Origin: 13-2-20CM-68-14 sp051955535
GTDB taxonomy: Bacteria > Actinomycetota > Thermoleophilia > Gaiellales > Gaiellaceae
Direction of reading: 5' to 3'
DNA: 21,117 nt
Assembly: GCA_051955535.1 (NCBI GenBank)
Contig: JBQCGP010000090.1
Span: forward strand, 1 to 21,117
Positions 6,980-14,093 of this stretch are shown here, piece by piece (the stretch's first letter is position 1; the number at the start of each line of letters is the position of its first letter). A program made the translations under genes and the position numbers. The notes under the pieces were generated by a model that was not told where the DNA came from, made no database searches, and was given only the letters and a program-made list of their open reading frames with translations.

Positions 6980-6985
6980 TAGCCT
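6980..6985 (+). promoter_or_regulatory. -10 element (TAGCCT) of the GAF gene, leaderless
   Basis: TAGCCT ends 6 nt upstream of the ATG at 6992, so the transcript should begin at the start codon. The AGGAG at 6975-6979 would then lie outside the message, and is in any case 12 nt from the ATG, too far for a good ribosome site. Confidence 0.5.
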
Positions 6986-6991
6986 CTCGGA

Positions 6992-7579
6992 ATGGCAGAG
7001 GTTGCAGCGCCCGCAGCGGCCGTGACCGACGAATTCGACGCCAGGGTCGACCATCTGCTGCAGTCCTCGTGTGAGGTCGCGCGGGCGCTGACCGGCGCTC
7101 ACCAGGCCGCGATGGCGATGATCGTCGGCGGCGACTGGACGCAGGCGCGCAAGTACTTCTCCCTGTCCGACAAGTACGCGGAATGGAAGGACTTCCGCAT
7201 GCCGGCACACGGGATCGGCCTGCACGCGCTGGTCGTCGCGGAGAACAAGGCGATCTGCCTGACGGAAGACGAGGTCGAGAGGCATCCTGAATTCCGCGGC
7301 TTCGCGGAGTCGGCGCGGAAGCATCCGCCCATGCGCGGTCTCCTGGGCGTCCCGATCGTCGGCGAGGACGGCCTCAACTACGGGCTGCTTCAGGTCTCCG
7401 ACAAGATCGACGGCGGCGACTTCGACGACGAGGACGAGCGCCGGCTGCAGTGCCTCGCCGACGCCGCGGCGGTCGGTCTCGACGCGCTGCGCAAGGTTCG
7501 TGCGCTTCGCCTGGGACAGGACGCCCCGGCCGCGGCGGTTGACGCGCGGTCGAGCTTCGTCGTCATCGAGCCCGCATAG
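6992..7579 (+). CDS. GAF-domain protein
   Basis: A 195-residue soluble protein that is essentially one GAF domain (about residues 15-165). Visible GAF features are the N-terminal helix DHLLQSSCEVARALTGAHQ, the strand AAMAMIVGGDW, a variable ligand-facing segment (KYFSLSDKYAEWKDF), and the closing strands RGLLGVPIVGEDGLNYGLLQVSDK followed by FDDEDERRLQCLADAAAVGL. No kinase, cyclase or HTH domain is attached, so it is a stand-alone sensor or small-molecule binder; no chromophore-binding Cys is obvious. The next gene (ROK kinase) begins at its stop codon and the two are likely cotranscribed. Ligand unknown. Confidence 0.85.
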   Translation: MAEVAAPAAAVTDEFDARVDHLLQSSCEVARALTGAHQAAMAMIVGGDWTQARKYFSLSDKYAEWKDFRMPAHGIGLHALVVAENKAICLTEDEVERHPEFRGFAESARKHPPMRGLLGVPIVGEDGLNYGLLQVSDKIDGGDFDDEDERRLQCLADAAAVGLDALRKVRALRLGQDAPAAAVDARSSFVVIEPA

Positions 7580-7584
7580 GCGCC

Positions 7585-8235
7585 ATCTCTCCGACCGTCC
7601 TTGCTGTCGACGTCGGCGGGTCCCGCGTCAAGGTGCTGCGCTCGAGCGGCGGCGAGCGGCGGAGGTTCGACTCGGGGCCGAACCTGACCCCGGAGGAGCT
7701 CGTCGAGGGCGTCACCACGCTGACACGCGACTGGACTTACGACGTCCTCTCGATCGGCGTTCCGGCGCCGGTGAAGCAGGGAAGGGTCGCGAGCGAACCG
7801 GTGAATCTCGGCCGGGGCTGGGTCGGCTTCGACTTCGAGGCCGCGTTCGGCAAGCCGACCAGGGTCGTCAACGACGCTGCGATGCAGGCGCTGGGCAGCT
7901 ACGAGGGCGGCAAGATGCTGTTCCTCGGGCTCGGCACCGGCCTGGGGTCTGCCCTGATCGACGACGGCAAGCTCGAGCCCCTCGAGCTCGGCCACCTGCC
8001 GTTCCGCAAGGCGACCTACGAGGAATACGTCGGTAAGGCGGGGCGGAAGCGGCTCGGGGACAAGAAGTGGCGGGCCGAGGTCGCGAGGACGATCGAGGAG
8101 CTGAGCGCAGCCCTCGAGGCGGATTACGTCGTTCTCGGCGGCGGGAACGCGAAGGAGCTCGGCGAGCTGCCCGCCGGCGTCCGGCTCGGCGTGAACACGA
8201 ATGCGTTCCTCGGCGGCTTCAGGCTCTGGGACTGA
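7585..8235 (+). CDS. ROK-family kinase, polyphosphate-glucokinase-like, non-canonical start
   Basis: Translation in this frame gives SPTVLAVDVGGSRVKVL (the phosphate-1 motif of ROK sugar kinases), then VVNDAAMQALG, LFLGLGTGLGSALI, LEPLELGHLPF and DYVVLGGGNAKEL. The ELGH and GGG segments resemble actinobacterial polyphosphate glucokinases, which phosphorylate glucose from polyphosphate or ATP. The ROK zinc motif is absent, as in that subgroup. The frame has a stop at 7540-7542 and no ATG, GTG or TTG until GTG 7633, which would delete the DVGG motif. The start must be non-canonical: ATC 7585 (used here) or ATA 7576, which overlaps the GAF stop as ATAG. At about 216 residues it is shorter than characterised enzymes of roughly 260. 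Function as a sugar kinase is inferred. Confidence 0.78.
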   Translation: MSPTVLAVDVGGSRVKVLRSSGGERRRFDSGPNLTPEELVEGVTTLTRDWTYDVLSIGVPAPVKQGRVASEPVNLGRGWVGFDFEAAFGKPTRVVNDAAMQALGSYEGGKMLFLGLGTGLGSALIDDGKLEPLELGHLPFRKATYEEYVGKAGRKRLGDKKWRAEVARTIEELSAALEADYVVLGGGNAKELGELPAGVRLGVNTNAFLGGFRLWD

Positions 8236-8238
8236 ATT

Positions 8239-8267
8239 GCGAACGGCGGCCCGGGGCCGCCGTTCGC
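8239..8267. terminator. Perfect 13-bp GC-rich hairpin after the ROK gene
   Basis: GCGAACGGCGGCC (8239-8251) pairs perfectly with GGCCGCCGTTCGC (8255-8267) around a 3-nt loop, 3 nt after the stop codon. It lies between converging genes. There is no T run; very stable U-less stems are common 3' ends in high-GC actinobacteria. Confidence 0.65.
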
Positions 8268-8327
8268 TGCGCACTGCCGTCAGGGCGGCTCTTGCGGCCC
8301 ATGCGGCGGGGTGAGCTCCTCAGCTCC

Positions 8328-8450
8328 TCAGTCCTCCCAGTCGTCCGCGTCGGTCGCGGAGGAAGCGTCGTCGACGCTGGACTCGGGCTCGCTCGGGGTC
8401 TCGATCTCGTCGTCGCCTGCGACTGTCTCTTCGCTCATGAACTCCGACAT
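8328..8450 (-). CDS. Small acidic protein (40 aa), hypothetical
   Basis: The ATG at 8450 has a good Shine-Dalgarno (GAAAGGAG, plus-strand positions 8456-8463) with 5 nt spacing, which sets this start and rejects a longer frame. The product starts MSEFMSEETVAGDDEIE and ends DATDADDWED-like; nearly half the residues are Asp, Glu or Ser, and there are almost no hydrophobic ones, so it is probably disordered. It follows the PHP gene on the same strand after 114 bp. I do not recognise a family. A similar short acidic tail is seen in prokaryotic ubiquitin-like and histone-chaperone-like proteins, but it lacks the Pup C-terminal GG-E/Q motif. Confidence 0.55.
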   Translation of the reverse strand: MSEFMSEETVAGDDEIETPSEPESSVDDASSATDADDWED

Positions 8451-8564
8451 CTGGGCTCCTTTCGGCGCGTGTGCCACGCCTGTTGGGGTCTTCGCGATTG
8501 TCGGCCAACGCAGCGGCCGGAAACGGCGCCGTCTCCGGATCGTCACCGCTCCGAAACCGAACCG

Positions 8565-9266
8565 TCAGGCGGCTCTGCGTGCCTGCTCGATCGCCGTCAG
8601 CGAGACGGGTCCCGGCGAGCGGAGGTAACCGACGACGGCCTTCTCCCGCTTCTCGGCCGGCAACAGCGTCTTCCAGGTCGAGAGGTGCTCGAGGCGGTGG
8701 AAGTCGCCCGTAGCAACGACCGGGAGCCGGTCCCGCGCGACCCAGTCGAAGAAGTCGTGGCGGTTGCAGATCTCGAGCCGGTCGACCGCCTGCGCGGCCC
8801 AGTCGGGCTCCTCGGCGAAGCGGGCCGTCGCCCGCGGGGCACCAGCGGTTGACGCGAGCGTGTACGGGTGCGCGCCGACCAGCGCGGCACCCTGGCCGCG
8901 CGCCTCGGCGAGCGCGGCGTCGAGTCCGCCGTCGAGGCCGACGAAGCTGCGCAGCCCCAGTGCGAGGACGTGTGCGGCGCGGCGCGGATCGGGGTCGTCG
9001 TACGTGAGCTCGAGGCCGGGGATCACGAGCAGCCTGTAGCGAGTGGCGGCACGCTCGGCTTCGGCCTCGACGGCCGCGAGGTAGGCGCTGAAGTTGGCCG
9101 TCGAGATGCCGCACCCGCCCGAGCGGTGGACGTGATCGGTGACGGCAAGAACGTCGAAGCCGGCGCCGCCGTAAAGGTCGACAAGCGCGGAGAGGTCGAG
9201 CGCGCCGTCGCTCCAGGTCGAGTGGGCGTGGAGCTCACAGAGCAGCGGGCGCTTCGTGCGGGGCAT
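8565..9266 (-). CDS. PHP-domain metal-dependent phosphoesterase
   Basis: A 233-residue protein with the complete PHP metal-site pattern: L-H13-A-H15-STWSDG, T-D44-H45, GLE86LTYDD, H100, GAH133PY and ATGD188FH190. PHP proteins of this size hydrolyse phosphate esters (for example nucleoside 3',5'-bisphosphate or histidinol phosphate) with two or three bound metal ions. The ATG at 9266 is preferred over an in-frame TTG at 9290, because family members begin a few residues before LHxH. It is divergent from the CHAD gene by 109 bp. The substrate cannot be told from sequence; the setting beside polyphosphate genes hints at phosphate metabolism but does not prove it. Confidence 0.88.
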   Translation of the reverse strand: MPRTKRPLLCELHAHSTWSDGALDLSALVDLYGGAGFDVLAVTDHVHRSGGCGISTANFSAYLAAVEAEAERAATRYRLLVIPGLELTYDDPDPRRAAHVLALGLRSFVGLDGGLDAALAEARGQGAALVGAHPYTLASTAGAPRATARFAEEPDWAAQAVDRLEICNRHDFFDWVARDRLPVVATGDFHRLEHLSTWKTLLPAEKREKAVVGYLRSPGPVSLTAIEQARRAA

Positions 9267-9306
9267 CGCCGTTGCGGTTCGCCGGCGCAACAGCGGTTCC
9301 GTGCTC

Positions 9307-9313
9307 GTTCACC
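9307..9313 (+). promoter_or_regulatory. Possible single PHO half-site upstream of the CHAD gene
   Basis: GTTCACC matches the actinobacterial PhoP half-site exactly. The 11-bp-shifted second unit (CGCAACC) matches at only 3 of 7 positions, so this is a weak candidate. It is worth noting only because a better three-unit box precedes ppk1. Confidence 0.2.
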
Positions 9314-9361
9314 GGATCGCAACCGTGTCGGCACGAGACTGTGTAAGTTGCGATGCCCCGT

Positions 9362-9367
9362 TAGCCT
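9362..9367 (+). promoter_or_regulatory. -10 element (TAGCCT) of the CHAD gene, leaderless
   Basis: TAGCCT lies 8 nt upstream of the ATG at 9376. It is the same hexamer as that of the GAF gene. There is no Shine-Dalgarno in the 8-nt gap, consistent with leaderless initiation. Confidence 0.5.
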
Positions 9368-9375
9368 TTCCAACC

Positions 9376-10596
9376 ATGAGTCGCGTCTTTCGTTCGACAT
9401 ACCACGACACGATCGACCGTCGGCTCGCCCGAAGCGGGGTCGCGTTGCGGAGGCGGCTCGAGAACGGGGCCAGCACGTGGGAGGTCGAGCTGCCGGAAGC
9501 GCCGCGCCGCGTGGCGCTGGCCGCGCCGGGCGGGCCCGCCGAGCCTCCGGAGTTGATCTCGGACCTCCTGAGGGCGATCGTCCGCAACCGCGAGCTCGTC
9601 GAGGTCCTGACCGTCCAGACCCGCCGGAACGGCGCGCACGACGAGGTCTCGCTGCTGGAGGACAACACCGTCGTGGAGGAGTTCGTCCGCGAAGCGCGGG
9701 ACGACGATCCAGGGCTCGACGTCCTCAGAATCCCGATTCGGCAGCCCCCGGCCAAAAAGGCGTCCCCGCGTGAGCGCATCCGGGCGCGTATCGGCGAGCA
9801 GTACGAGGAGATGCTCGCTCACGATCCCGGCGCGCGGCTCGGCGAGGAGCCCGAGGCAGTTCACAAGTTCCGGGTCGCGATCCGCCGGCTACGCAGCGTT
9901 CTCCGGTCAGCGCGGCCGATGGTCGACCGGGTCTGGTCCGACCAGCTGCGCGCCGAGCTCGACTGGCTCGCGCAGGCGCTCGGCCGGGTCCGCGATCTTG
10001 ACGTCCTCCTTCGACATCTCGAAGAGCAGGTTGCCGACCTGCCCGACGATCGCGAGGCCGGCGAGTTGCTACTGACGAAGCTGCGCTCGAAGCGGGTCGC
10101 CGCGCAGGACGAGCTTGTCGAGGCGCTCTCGAGCGACCGTTACGCGACACTGCTCGCGCGAGTAGAGGAGGCGGCTGGCGAGCCGCGGTGGGTGGGGGAC
10201 GAGGTCTCGGTCGAGGAGCTCGCCCGCAAGGATTTCGAACGCTTCAACCGGAAGGCCTCCAAGCTGGGGAGCCGGCCCTCGAGCGAAAGCCTGCACGGCG
10301 TGCGTATCCGCGCGAAGCGCGCGCGGTACGCGGGCGAGCTGGCAGAGCCCGTGGTCGGCAAGCCCGCCCAGCGGTTCGTCAGCCGGGCGAGGAAGTTCCA
10401 GGACGTTGCAGGCGAGCATCAGGACGCGGTCGTCGCGGAGCGGACTCTGCGCCGGCTCGTCCGCGCCGAGCCCCAGCTCACGTTCGTCGCCGGGCGGCTC
10501 GTGGAGCGCCAGCGCGAGCGGAGCGCCAAGGCGCGCCGTGATACTCGGAAGGCGCTGAAGAAGCTCCGGCGCGCCGGCAAGCGGGCCTGGCGCTAA
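9376..10596 (+). CDS. CHAD-domain protein with N-terminally truncated CYTH domain
   Basis: A 406-residue protein. Residues about 1-115 match the later part of a CYTH/triphosphate-tunnel domain (STYHDTIDRRLARSGVALRRR, then STWEVELPE and VEVLTVQTRR), but the N-terminal ExExK strand that defines CYTH catalysis is absent, and upstream in-frame codons do not supply it. Residues about 130-400 are a CHAD domain: conserved histidines in AVHKFRVAIRRLRSVLR and LHGVRIRAKRARYAGEL, and Arg/Lys-rich helices. CHAD domains bind polyphosphate granules. The ATG at 9376 is set by the TAGCCT box 8 nt upstream. The SixA phosphatase gene follows after 5 nt, and ppx and ppk1 lie just beyond on the other strand. A structural polyphosphate-binding role with a dead triphosphatase half is the likeliest reading. 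Confidence 0.88.
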   Translation: MSRVFRSTYHDTIDRRLARSGVALRRRLENGASTWEVELPEAPRRVALAAPGGPAEPPELISDLLRAIVRNRELVEVLTVQTRRNGAHDEVSLLEDNTVVEEFVREARDDDPGLDVLRIPIRQPPAKKASPRERIRARIGEQYEEMLAHDPGARLGEEPEAVHKFRVAIRRLRSVLRSARPMVDRVWSDQLRAELDWLAQALGRVRDLDVLLRHLEEQVADLPDDREAGELLLTKLRSKRVAAQDELVEALSSDRYATLLARVEEAAGEPRWVGDEVSVEELARKDFERFNRKASKLGSRPSSESLHGVRIRAKRARYAGELAEPVVGKPAQRFVSRARKFQDVAGEHQDAVVAERTLRRLVRAEPQLTFVAGRLVERQRERSAKARRDTRKALKKLRRAGKRAWR

Positions 10597-10601
10597 GTCG
10601 C

Positions 10602-11024
10602 GTGGCACTTCTCGTCGTCCGCCACGCGCGGGCTGGAAGCCCGGCCGAGTGGGAGGGAGACGATCGTCTGCGTCCGCTGGACAAGAAAGGCTGGCGGCAA
10701 GCCCGGGGGCTCCCGGCACTCTTCGCCGATCATCCCCTCCATCGCCTCGTCTCGAGCGCGGCGCTCCGCTGCACCCAGACCCTCGAGCCCCTCGCGGCGG
10801 GGCGTGGGCTCGAGCTTGAGACGGCGCCTCAACTGATGGAGGGCTCGTCCGGCGAGGCTGCACTCGGACTGCTCCGCGAGCTCGGCGACCGCGCCGCCGT
10901 CTGCACCCACGGCGACGTCCTCGAGCACCTGTTCGGCGAGCCCGGCAAGAAAGGATCGACGCGCGTGGTCGAGCTGCGCGACGGCGAACCCGTGGTGCTC
11001 GAGTACCTGAAACCGCCGGCCTAA
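10602..11024 (+). CDS. SixA-type histidine phosphatase
   Basis: A 140-residue histidine-phosphatase-superfamily protein of the short SixA type. It has the R7-H8-A-R10 motif, the second arginine in SSAALR56CTQT, an acidic residue around E80, and the second catalytic histidine in CTH103GD. SixA enzymes remove phosphate from phosphohistidine. The GTG at 10602 is 5 nt after the CHAD stop codon, so the two are cotranscribed. The stop overlaps that of ppx on the other strand by 3 bp. Because Ppk1 works through a phosphohistidine, a link between SixA and polyphosphate metabolism is attractive but inferred. A plain phosphomonoesterase role is the alternative. Confidence 0.87.
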   Translation: MALLVVRHARAGSPAEWEGDDRLRPLDKKGWRQARGLPALFADHPLHRLVSSAALRCTQTLEPLAAGRGLELETAPQLMEGSSGEAALGLLRELGDRAAVCTHGDVLEHLFGEPGKKGSTRVVELRDGEPVVLEYLKPPA

Positions 11025-11935
11025 GCCGTTGCCGCAGCGCTCTCGAGCAGGCCGAAGCAGACTCCCTCGCGAATGCCTCCGGTCGCGACCTCGAGTGGGA
11101 CCTGCAGCAGAGCCTGCACCCGGGCCAGGATGATCGCGCCGGCCGGGAGTGTCCGGGCGCGGTGAATCTCGACCTTCGCTTCCTTGGAACGCTCCGCGAC
11201 TGGGAGGACGGCGAGCTCCTCGACCGCGCGTTCGAGCGTCAACCCGTCCAGCCTCCGGTATCCGGAACGACGTAGCCCGCGCGCGGTTCCGCCGGTCGCC
11301 AGCGCAACGGCGGGCAGCGGCGGCGTCAGCGCGTCGAGCACGGCAGCCGCCTCGTCCCGGGCGGCCGCGAGCTCGCGACGGGTCGGCGGATCCGAATGCA
11401 GGCAGCGCTCGGTCAACCGCAAAGAGCCGAGCTCGACCGAACGGAGCCAGGCCGGCTCCGGTCCAGAGCCGACCGCCAGCTGGGTGGAGCCGCCGCCGAC
11501 GTCGCAGACGGCGACGGGATAGGTCTGCGTTCCGGTGGCCACGAGCGCGCCGACGTAACCGAGCTCGGCCTCTTCCTCGGCGCTCAACGCCTGGACGCCG
11601 AGGCCGGTGGCTTGACCGAGCGCCTCCACGAGCTCTCGGCCGTTGTCCGCGTTCCGCCACGGCGAGGTGACGACGATCGCGATCCGTCCGGCGCCGAGCT
11701 TGCGCGCACGACGCACCTCCTTGCGCGCGGCCTCGGCGGAGCGCTCGATCTTCTCCGGAGTAAGGCTCCCGAGCCGCTCGACGTCCTCGCCGAGGGACGT
11801 GCGGCGCCGCTCCTCGTGCACGCGCGAGAGACCGCCCGGCTCCGCCTCTGCAACGAGCAGGCGGAGCGTGTTGGCGCCGACGTCGACCACTGCGACCCTC
11901 ACGCGCGGGATTCTGCGGATCGCTCCGGTCGGCAT
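11021..11935 (-). CDS. ppx: Exopolyphosphatase / GppA-family phosphatase
   Basis: A protein of about 304 residues with both ASKHA half-domains of the Ppx/GppA family: DVGANTLRLL near residue 18, the catalytic-Glu segment ALSAEEEAELGYVGA, DVGGGSTQLAVG, and a TGGTARGL motif. No C-terminal HD-like domain is present, so it is the short actinobacterial form. It would hydrolyse terminal phosphates of polyphosphate, or the pentaphosphate of pppGpp; the two cannot be separated by sequence. Start choice is uncertain: ATG 11935 lies 26 nt after the ppk1 stop, while GTG 11902 would begin right at the first strand. The frame opens further upstream but that part overlaps ppk1. It is probably cotranscribed with ppk1. 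Confidence 0.9.
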   Translation of the reverse strand: MPTGAIRRIPRVRVAVVDVGANTLRLLVAEAEPGGLSRVHEERRRTSLGEDVERLGSLTPEKIERSAEAARKEVRRARKLGAGRIAIVVTSPWRNADNGRELVEALGQATGLGVQALSAEEEAELGYVGALVATGTQTYPVAVCDVGGGSTQLAVGSGPEPAWLRSVELGSLRLTERCLHSDPPTRRELAAARDEAAAVLDALTPPLPAVALATGGTARGLRRSGYRRLDGLTLERAVEELAVLPVAERSKEAKVEIHRARTLPAGAIILARVQALLQVPLEVATGGIREGVCFGLLESAAATA

Positions 11936-11961
11936 CCTCAGCACCCGGGCGAGTGGAGCGA

Positions 11962-14064
11962 CTACGTGGTGGGCTTTGCGAGTCTCCGTGGCTGCCGCGC
12001 TCGCGCGCTCCGCATCAGCAACGTCTGGGTGGCGCGCGCCCGCTCGCCTTTCTTCGCCCGAACGCGCCGCCATGCCCCGTCACTCTCGAGTTCCCAGACG
12101 TGCATGTTCGAAGACGCCATCGTGTCGATCGCGCGCGAGAGATCCTGCTGCGAGCGTGGGTCCTCGACGGGGACGACCGCCTCGATCCGGAAGTCCAGGT
12201 TGCGCGGCATCAGGTCGGCGCTGCCGAGGTAGTAGCTGGCGTGCTCGCCGGCCTCGAAGATGAAGACCCGGCTGTGCTCCAGGAAGCGGCCGAGGACGCT
12301 GCGCACCCGGATGTTCTCGCTCATTCCGGCGATGCCGGGCCGCAATGTGCAGATGCTGCGGGCGAGGATGTCGATCTCCGTGCCGGCCTGCGACGCTTTG
12401 TAGAGCTCGGTGATGACGTCCTCGTCGGTGAGGTTGTTGACCTTGATGCGGATCCGCGCGGTATCGCCCTTCTTGGCGGCCTGGGCGGTCTCGCGGATCT
12501 TCTCGATCAGCCGCTCGCGCAGGTCGAAGGGCGCAACCAGGAGCTTCCGGAACCTCGTCGGCCTGCTGAAGCCGGTGAGGAAGTTGAAGAGGTCGGCGAC
12601 GTCAGCCGTGATCTCCGGGTCGGCCGTGAAGAGGCCGAAGTCCTCGTACGACCGGGCTGTCGTCGCGTGATAGTTCCCGGTGCCGACATGGGCGTAGCGC
12701 CGGAGCTGGTCGCCCTCCCGCCGGACGATCAATGTCGTCTTCGCGTGGATCTTCCAGTTCGGGAAGCCGTGCACGACGTGCACGCCCGCCTGCTCGAGGG
12801 CGCGAGCCCATTCGATGTTGCGCCGCTCGTCGAAGCGCGCCTTCAGCTCGACGAGGCAGACCGCCTGCTTGCCGGCCTCGGCGGCCTCGACCAGGGCAGG
12901 CACGACCGGTGAGTCTCCGCTCGTCCGGTAAACCGTCGTCTTCAGCGCCAGCGCCTGCGGGTCGCGCCCCGCTGAGGTGACGAACGACTCGTAGCTGGTC
13001 GCAAACGAGTGGTACGGCTGGTGGACGAGCACGTCGGCCTCGGCGATCTCCGCGAATAGTTCCTCCTCGGTAGAGGCCCGCGCGAAGCGCGGATGTGTAA
13101 GCGGGTACCAGGGCAGCTCCTTCAAGTCGGGGCGGTCGAGCTCGACGAACTGGTTCAGGTCGGCGAGATCGAAGAGCCCCTGGGAGACGTACACCTGGTC
13201 GTCGTTGACGCCGAGCCCGCGCTTGAGGCGCTCCAGCATCCTTGTCGACGCTGAACCGGAGACCTCGACCCGAACGGGGTCGCCGAAGCGCCTGCGTCGC
13301 AGCTCGCTCTCGACGGCGACGAGCAGGTCATCGGCCTCGTCCGACACCTCGAAATCCGCGTCTCGGGTGACCCGGAAGGTGCAGCACTCGACGATCTCCA
13401 TCTTCGGGAACAGCCAGTCGAGGAAGTGTCTGATGACGCGCTCGAGCGGCAGAAAGACGCCGCGCTCTCCGACCCCGAGGAAGCGCGGCAGGAGCTCGGG
13501 AACCTTGACACGGGCGAACCGCTCCTCGCCCGAGTCGGGATCGCGGACGAAGGTCCCGAGCGACAGCGAGAGCCCCGAGATGTACGGGAACGGCTGTCCC
13601 GGGCCCACCGCCAGAGGCGTCAGGATCGGGAAGACCTCTCGGTTGAAGCGCTCGGTCAGCTCGGTGACCTCCGCCTTGGTGAGGTCCTCGACCTGCGCGA
13701 CTGCGATTCCGGCCTCGCCGAGCTCGACACTGAGGTCGCGTTTCCAGAGCTTCGACTGACGCGCGCTCAGCTCGAGCACGCGTTCGCGGATTTCGCGGAG
13801 CGCCTGCTGGGGCGTCCGCGCGTCGGGAGACGTGACGCCGACGCCCGCCTCGAGCTGGTCGAGTAGGCCGGCGACGCGCACCATGAAGAACTCGTCGAGG
13901 TTGCGCGAGAAGATCGAGCAGAACTTCGTGCGCTCGAGCAACGGCAGGGAGCTGTCGGCCGCCATGTCGAGCACCCGCGAATTCCAGGCCAGGAAAGAAA
14001 GCTCCCGGTTGAGGAGGAGCTCCGCGCTAGCCGAGTTACCCGAATGCAAACTCGTGGAGGCCAA
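11962..14064 (-). CDS. ppk1: Polyphosphate kinase 1
   Basis: A 700-residue protein matching PPK1 over its whole length: N domain starting LLNRELSFLAWNSRVL, a head domain with FPILTPLAVGPGQPFPYIS, and two phospholipase-D-like C domains. The autophosphorylated histidine is H440 in NWKIHAKTTLI, and the second catalytic histidine is H597 in EHSRVFIF, matching E. coli H435 and H592. Further signatures are HVGTGNYH and YLGSADLMPRNL. It makes polyphosphate from ATP reversibly. The TTG at 14064 is preferred since TAGATA lies 6 nt upstream (leaderless); another TTG at 14049 is possible. A PHO-box-like triple repeat lies at 14094-14127. ppx follows on the same strand. Confidence 0.96.
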   Translation of the reverse strand: MASTSLHSGNSASAELLLNRELSFLAWNSRVLDMAADSSLPLLERTKFCSIFSRNLDEFFMVRVAGLLDQLEAGVGVTSPDARTPQQALREIRERVLELSARQSKLWKRDLSVELGEAGIAVAQVEDLTKAEVTELTERFNREVFPILTPLAVGPGQPFPYISGLSLSLGTFVRDPDSGEERFARVKVPELLPRFLGVGERGVFLPLERVIRHFLDWLFPKMEIVECCTFRVTRDADFEVSDEADDLLVAVESELRRRRFGDPVRVEVSGSASTRMLERLKRGLGVNDDQVYVSQGLFDLADLNQFVELDRPDLKELPWYPLTHPRFARASTEEELFAEIAEADVLVHQPYHSFATSYESFVTSAGRDPQALALKTTVYRTSGDSPVVPALVEAAEAGKQAVCLVELKARFDERRNIEWARALEQAGVHVVHGFPNWKIHAKTTLIVRREGDQLRRYAHVGTGNYHATTARSYEDFGLFTADPEITADVADLFNFLTGFSRPTRFRKLLVAPFDLRERLIEKIRETAQAAKKGDTARIRIKVNNLTDEDVITELYKASQAGTEIDILARSICTLRPGIAGMSENIRVRSVLGRFLEHSRVFIFEAGEHASYYLGSADLMPRNLDFRIEAVVPVEDPRSQQDLSRAIDTMASSNMHVWELESDGAWRRVRAKKGERARATQTLLMRSARARQPRRLAKPTT

Positions 14065-14070
14065 CCTCGT

Positions 14071-14076
14071 TATCTA
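14071..14076 (-). promoter_or_regulatory. -10 element (TAGATA) of ppk1
   Basis: On the minus strand TAGATA is 6 nt upstream of the TTG at 14064 and 17 bp downstream of the PHO-like repeats, so the last repeat occupies the -35 position. This is the layout expected for a promoter activated by a bound response regulator in place of a good -35. Confidence 0.5.
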
Positions 14077-14093
14077 ACCTCGTGGCGGCTTCG

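Larger units (their letters stand above)
6632..6991. other. 360-bp gene-free, hairpin-rich region
   Basis: No convincing protein gene is found in this gap; open frames on both strands lack family features and sensible starts. It instead holds a 29-bp palindrome (6671-6699), a 35-nt hairpin (6723-6757), a 7-bp stem with 9-nt loop (6770-6792), a 6-bp stem with TAAG loop (6801-6816), and a 13-bp palindrome CTTCGA-G-TCGAAG (6847-6859). The right end carries the GAF gene's -10 box. It could be a structured RNA, a repeat element, or a 5' regulatory region. I recognise no Rfam-type motif. Confidence 0.5.

Noticed and set aside
6632..6991. Protein-coding frames in the 360-bp gap (both strands)
   Set aside because: Arg/Pro/Ser-rich translations with no family, no ribosome site, and interrupted by the palindromes.
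8328..8450. Prokaryotic ubiquitin-like protein (Pup)
   Set aside because: The size and acidity fit, but the C-terminal GGE/GGQ motif and coiled-coil hydrophobics are absent, and no PafA/Dop or proteasome gene is nearby.
9256..9375. Upstream extension of the CHAD gene to 9256
   Set aside because: It would overlap the PHP start, adds no CYTH motif, and the TAGCCT -10 box lies inside it.
10593..11660. Minus-strand frame across SixA and ppx
   Set aside because: It overlaps two well-supported genes and has only Arg/Ala-rich shadow sequence.
11936..12073. N-terminal extension of Ppx to 12073
   Set aside because: It overlaps the ppk1 3' end by 112 bp and has no family similarity; the ASKHA fold begins after 11902.
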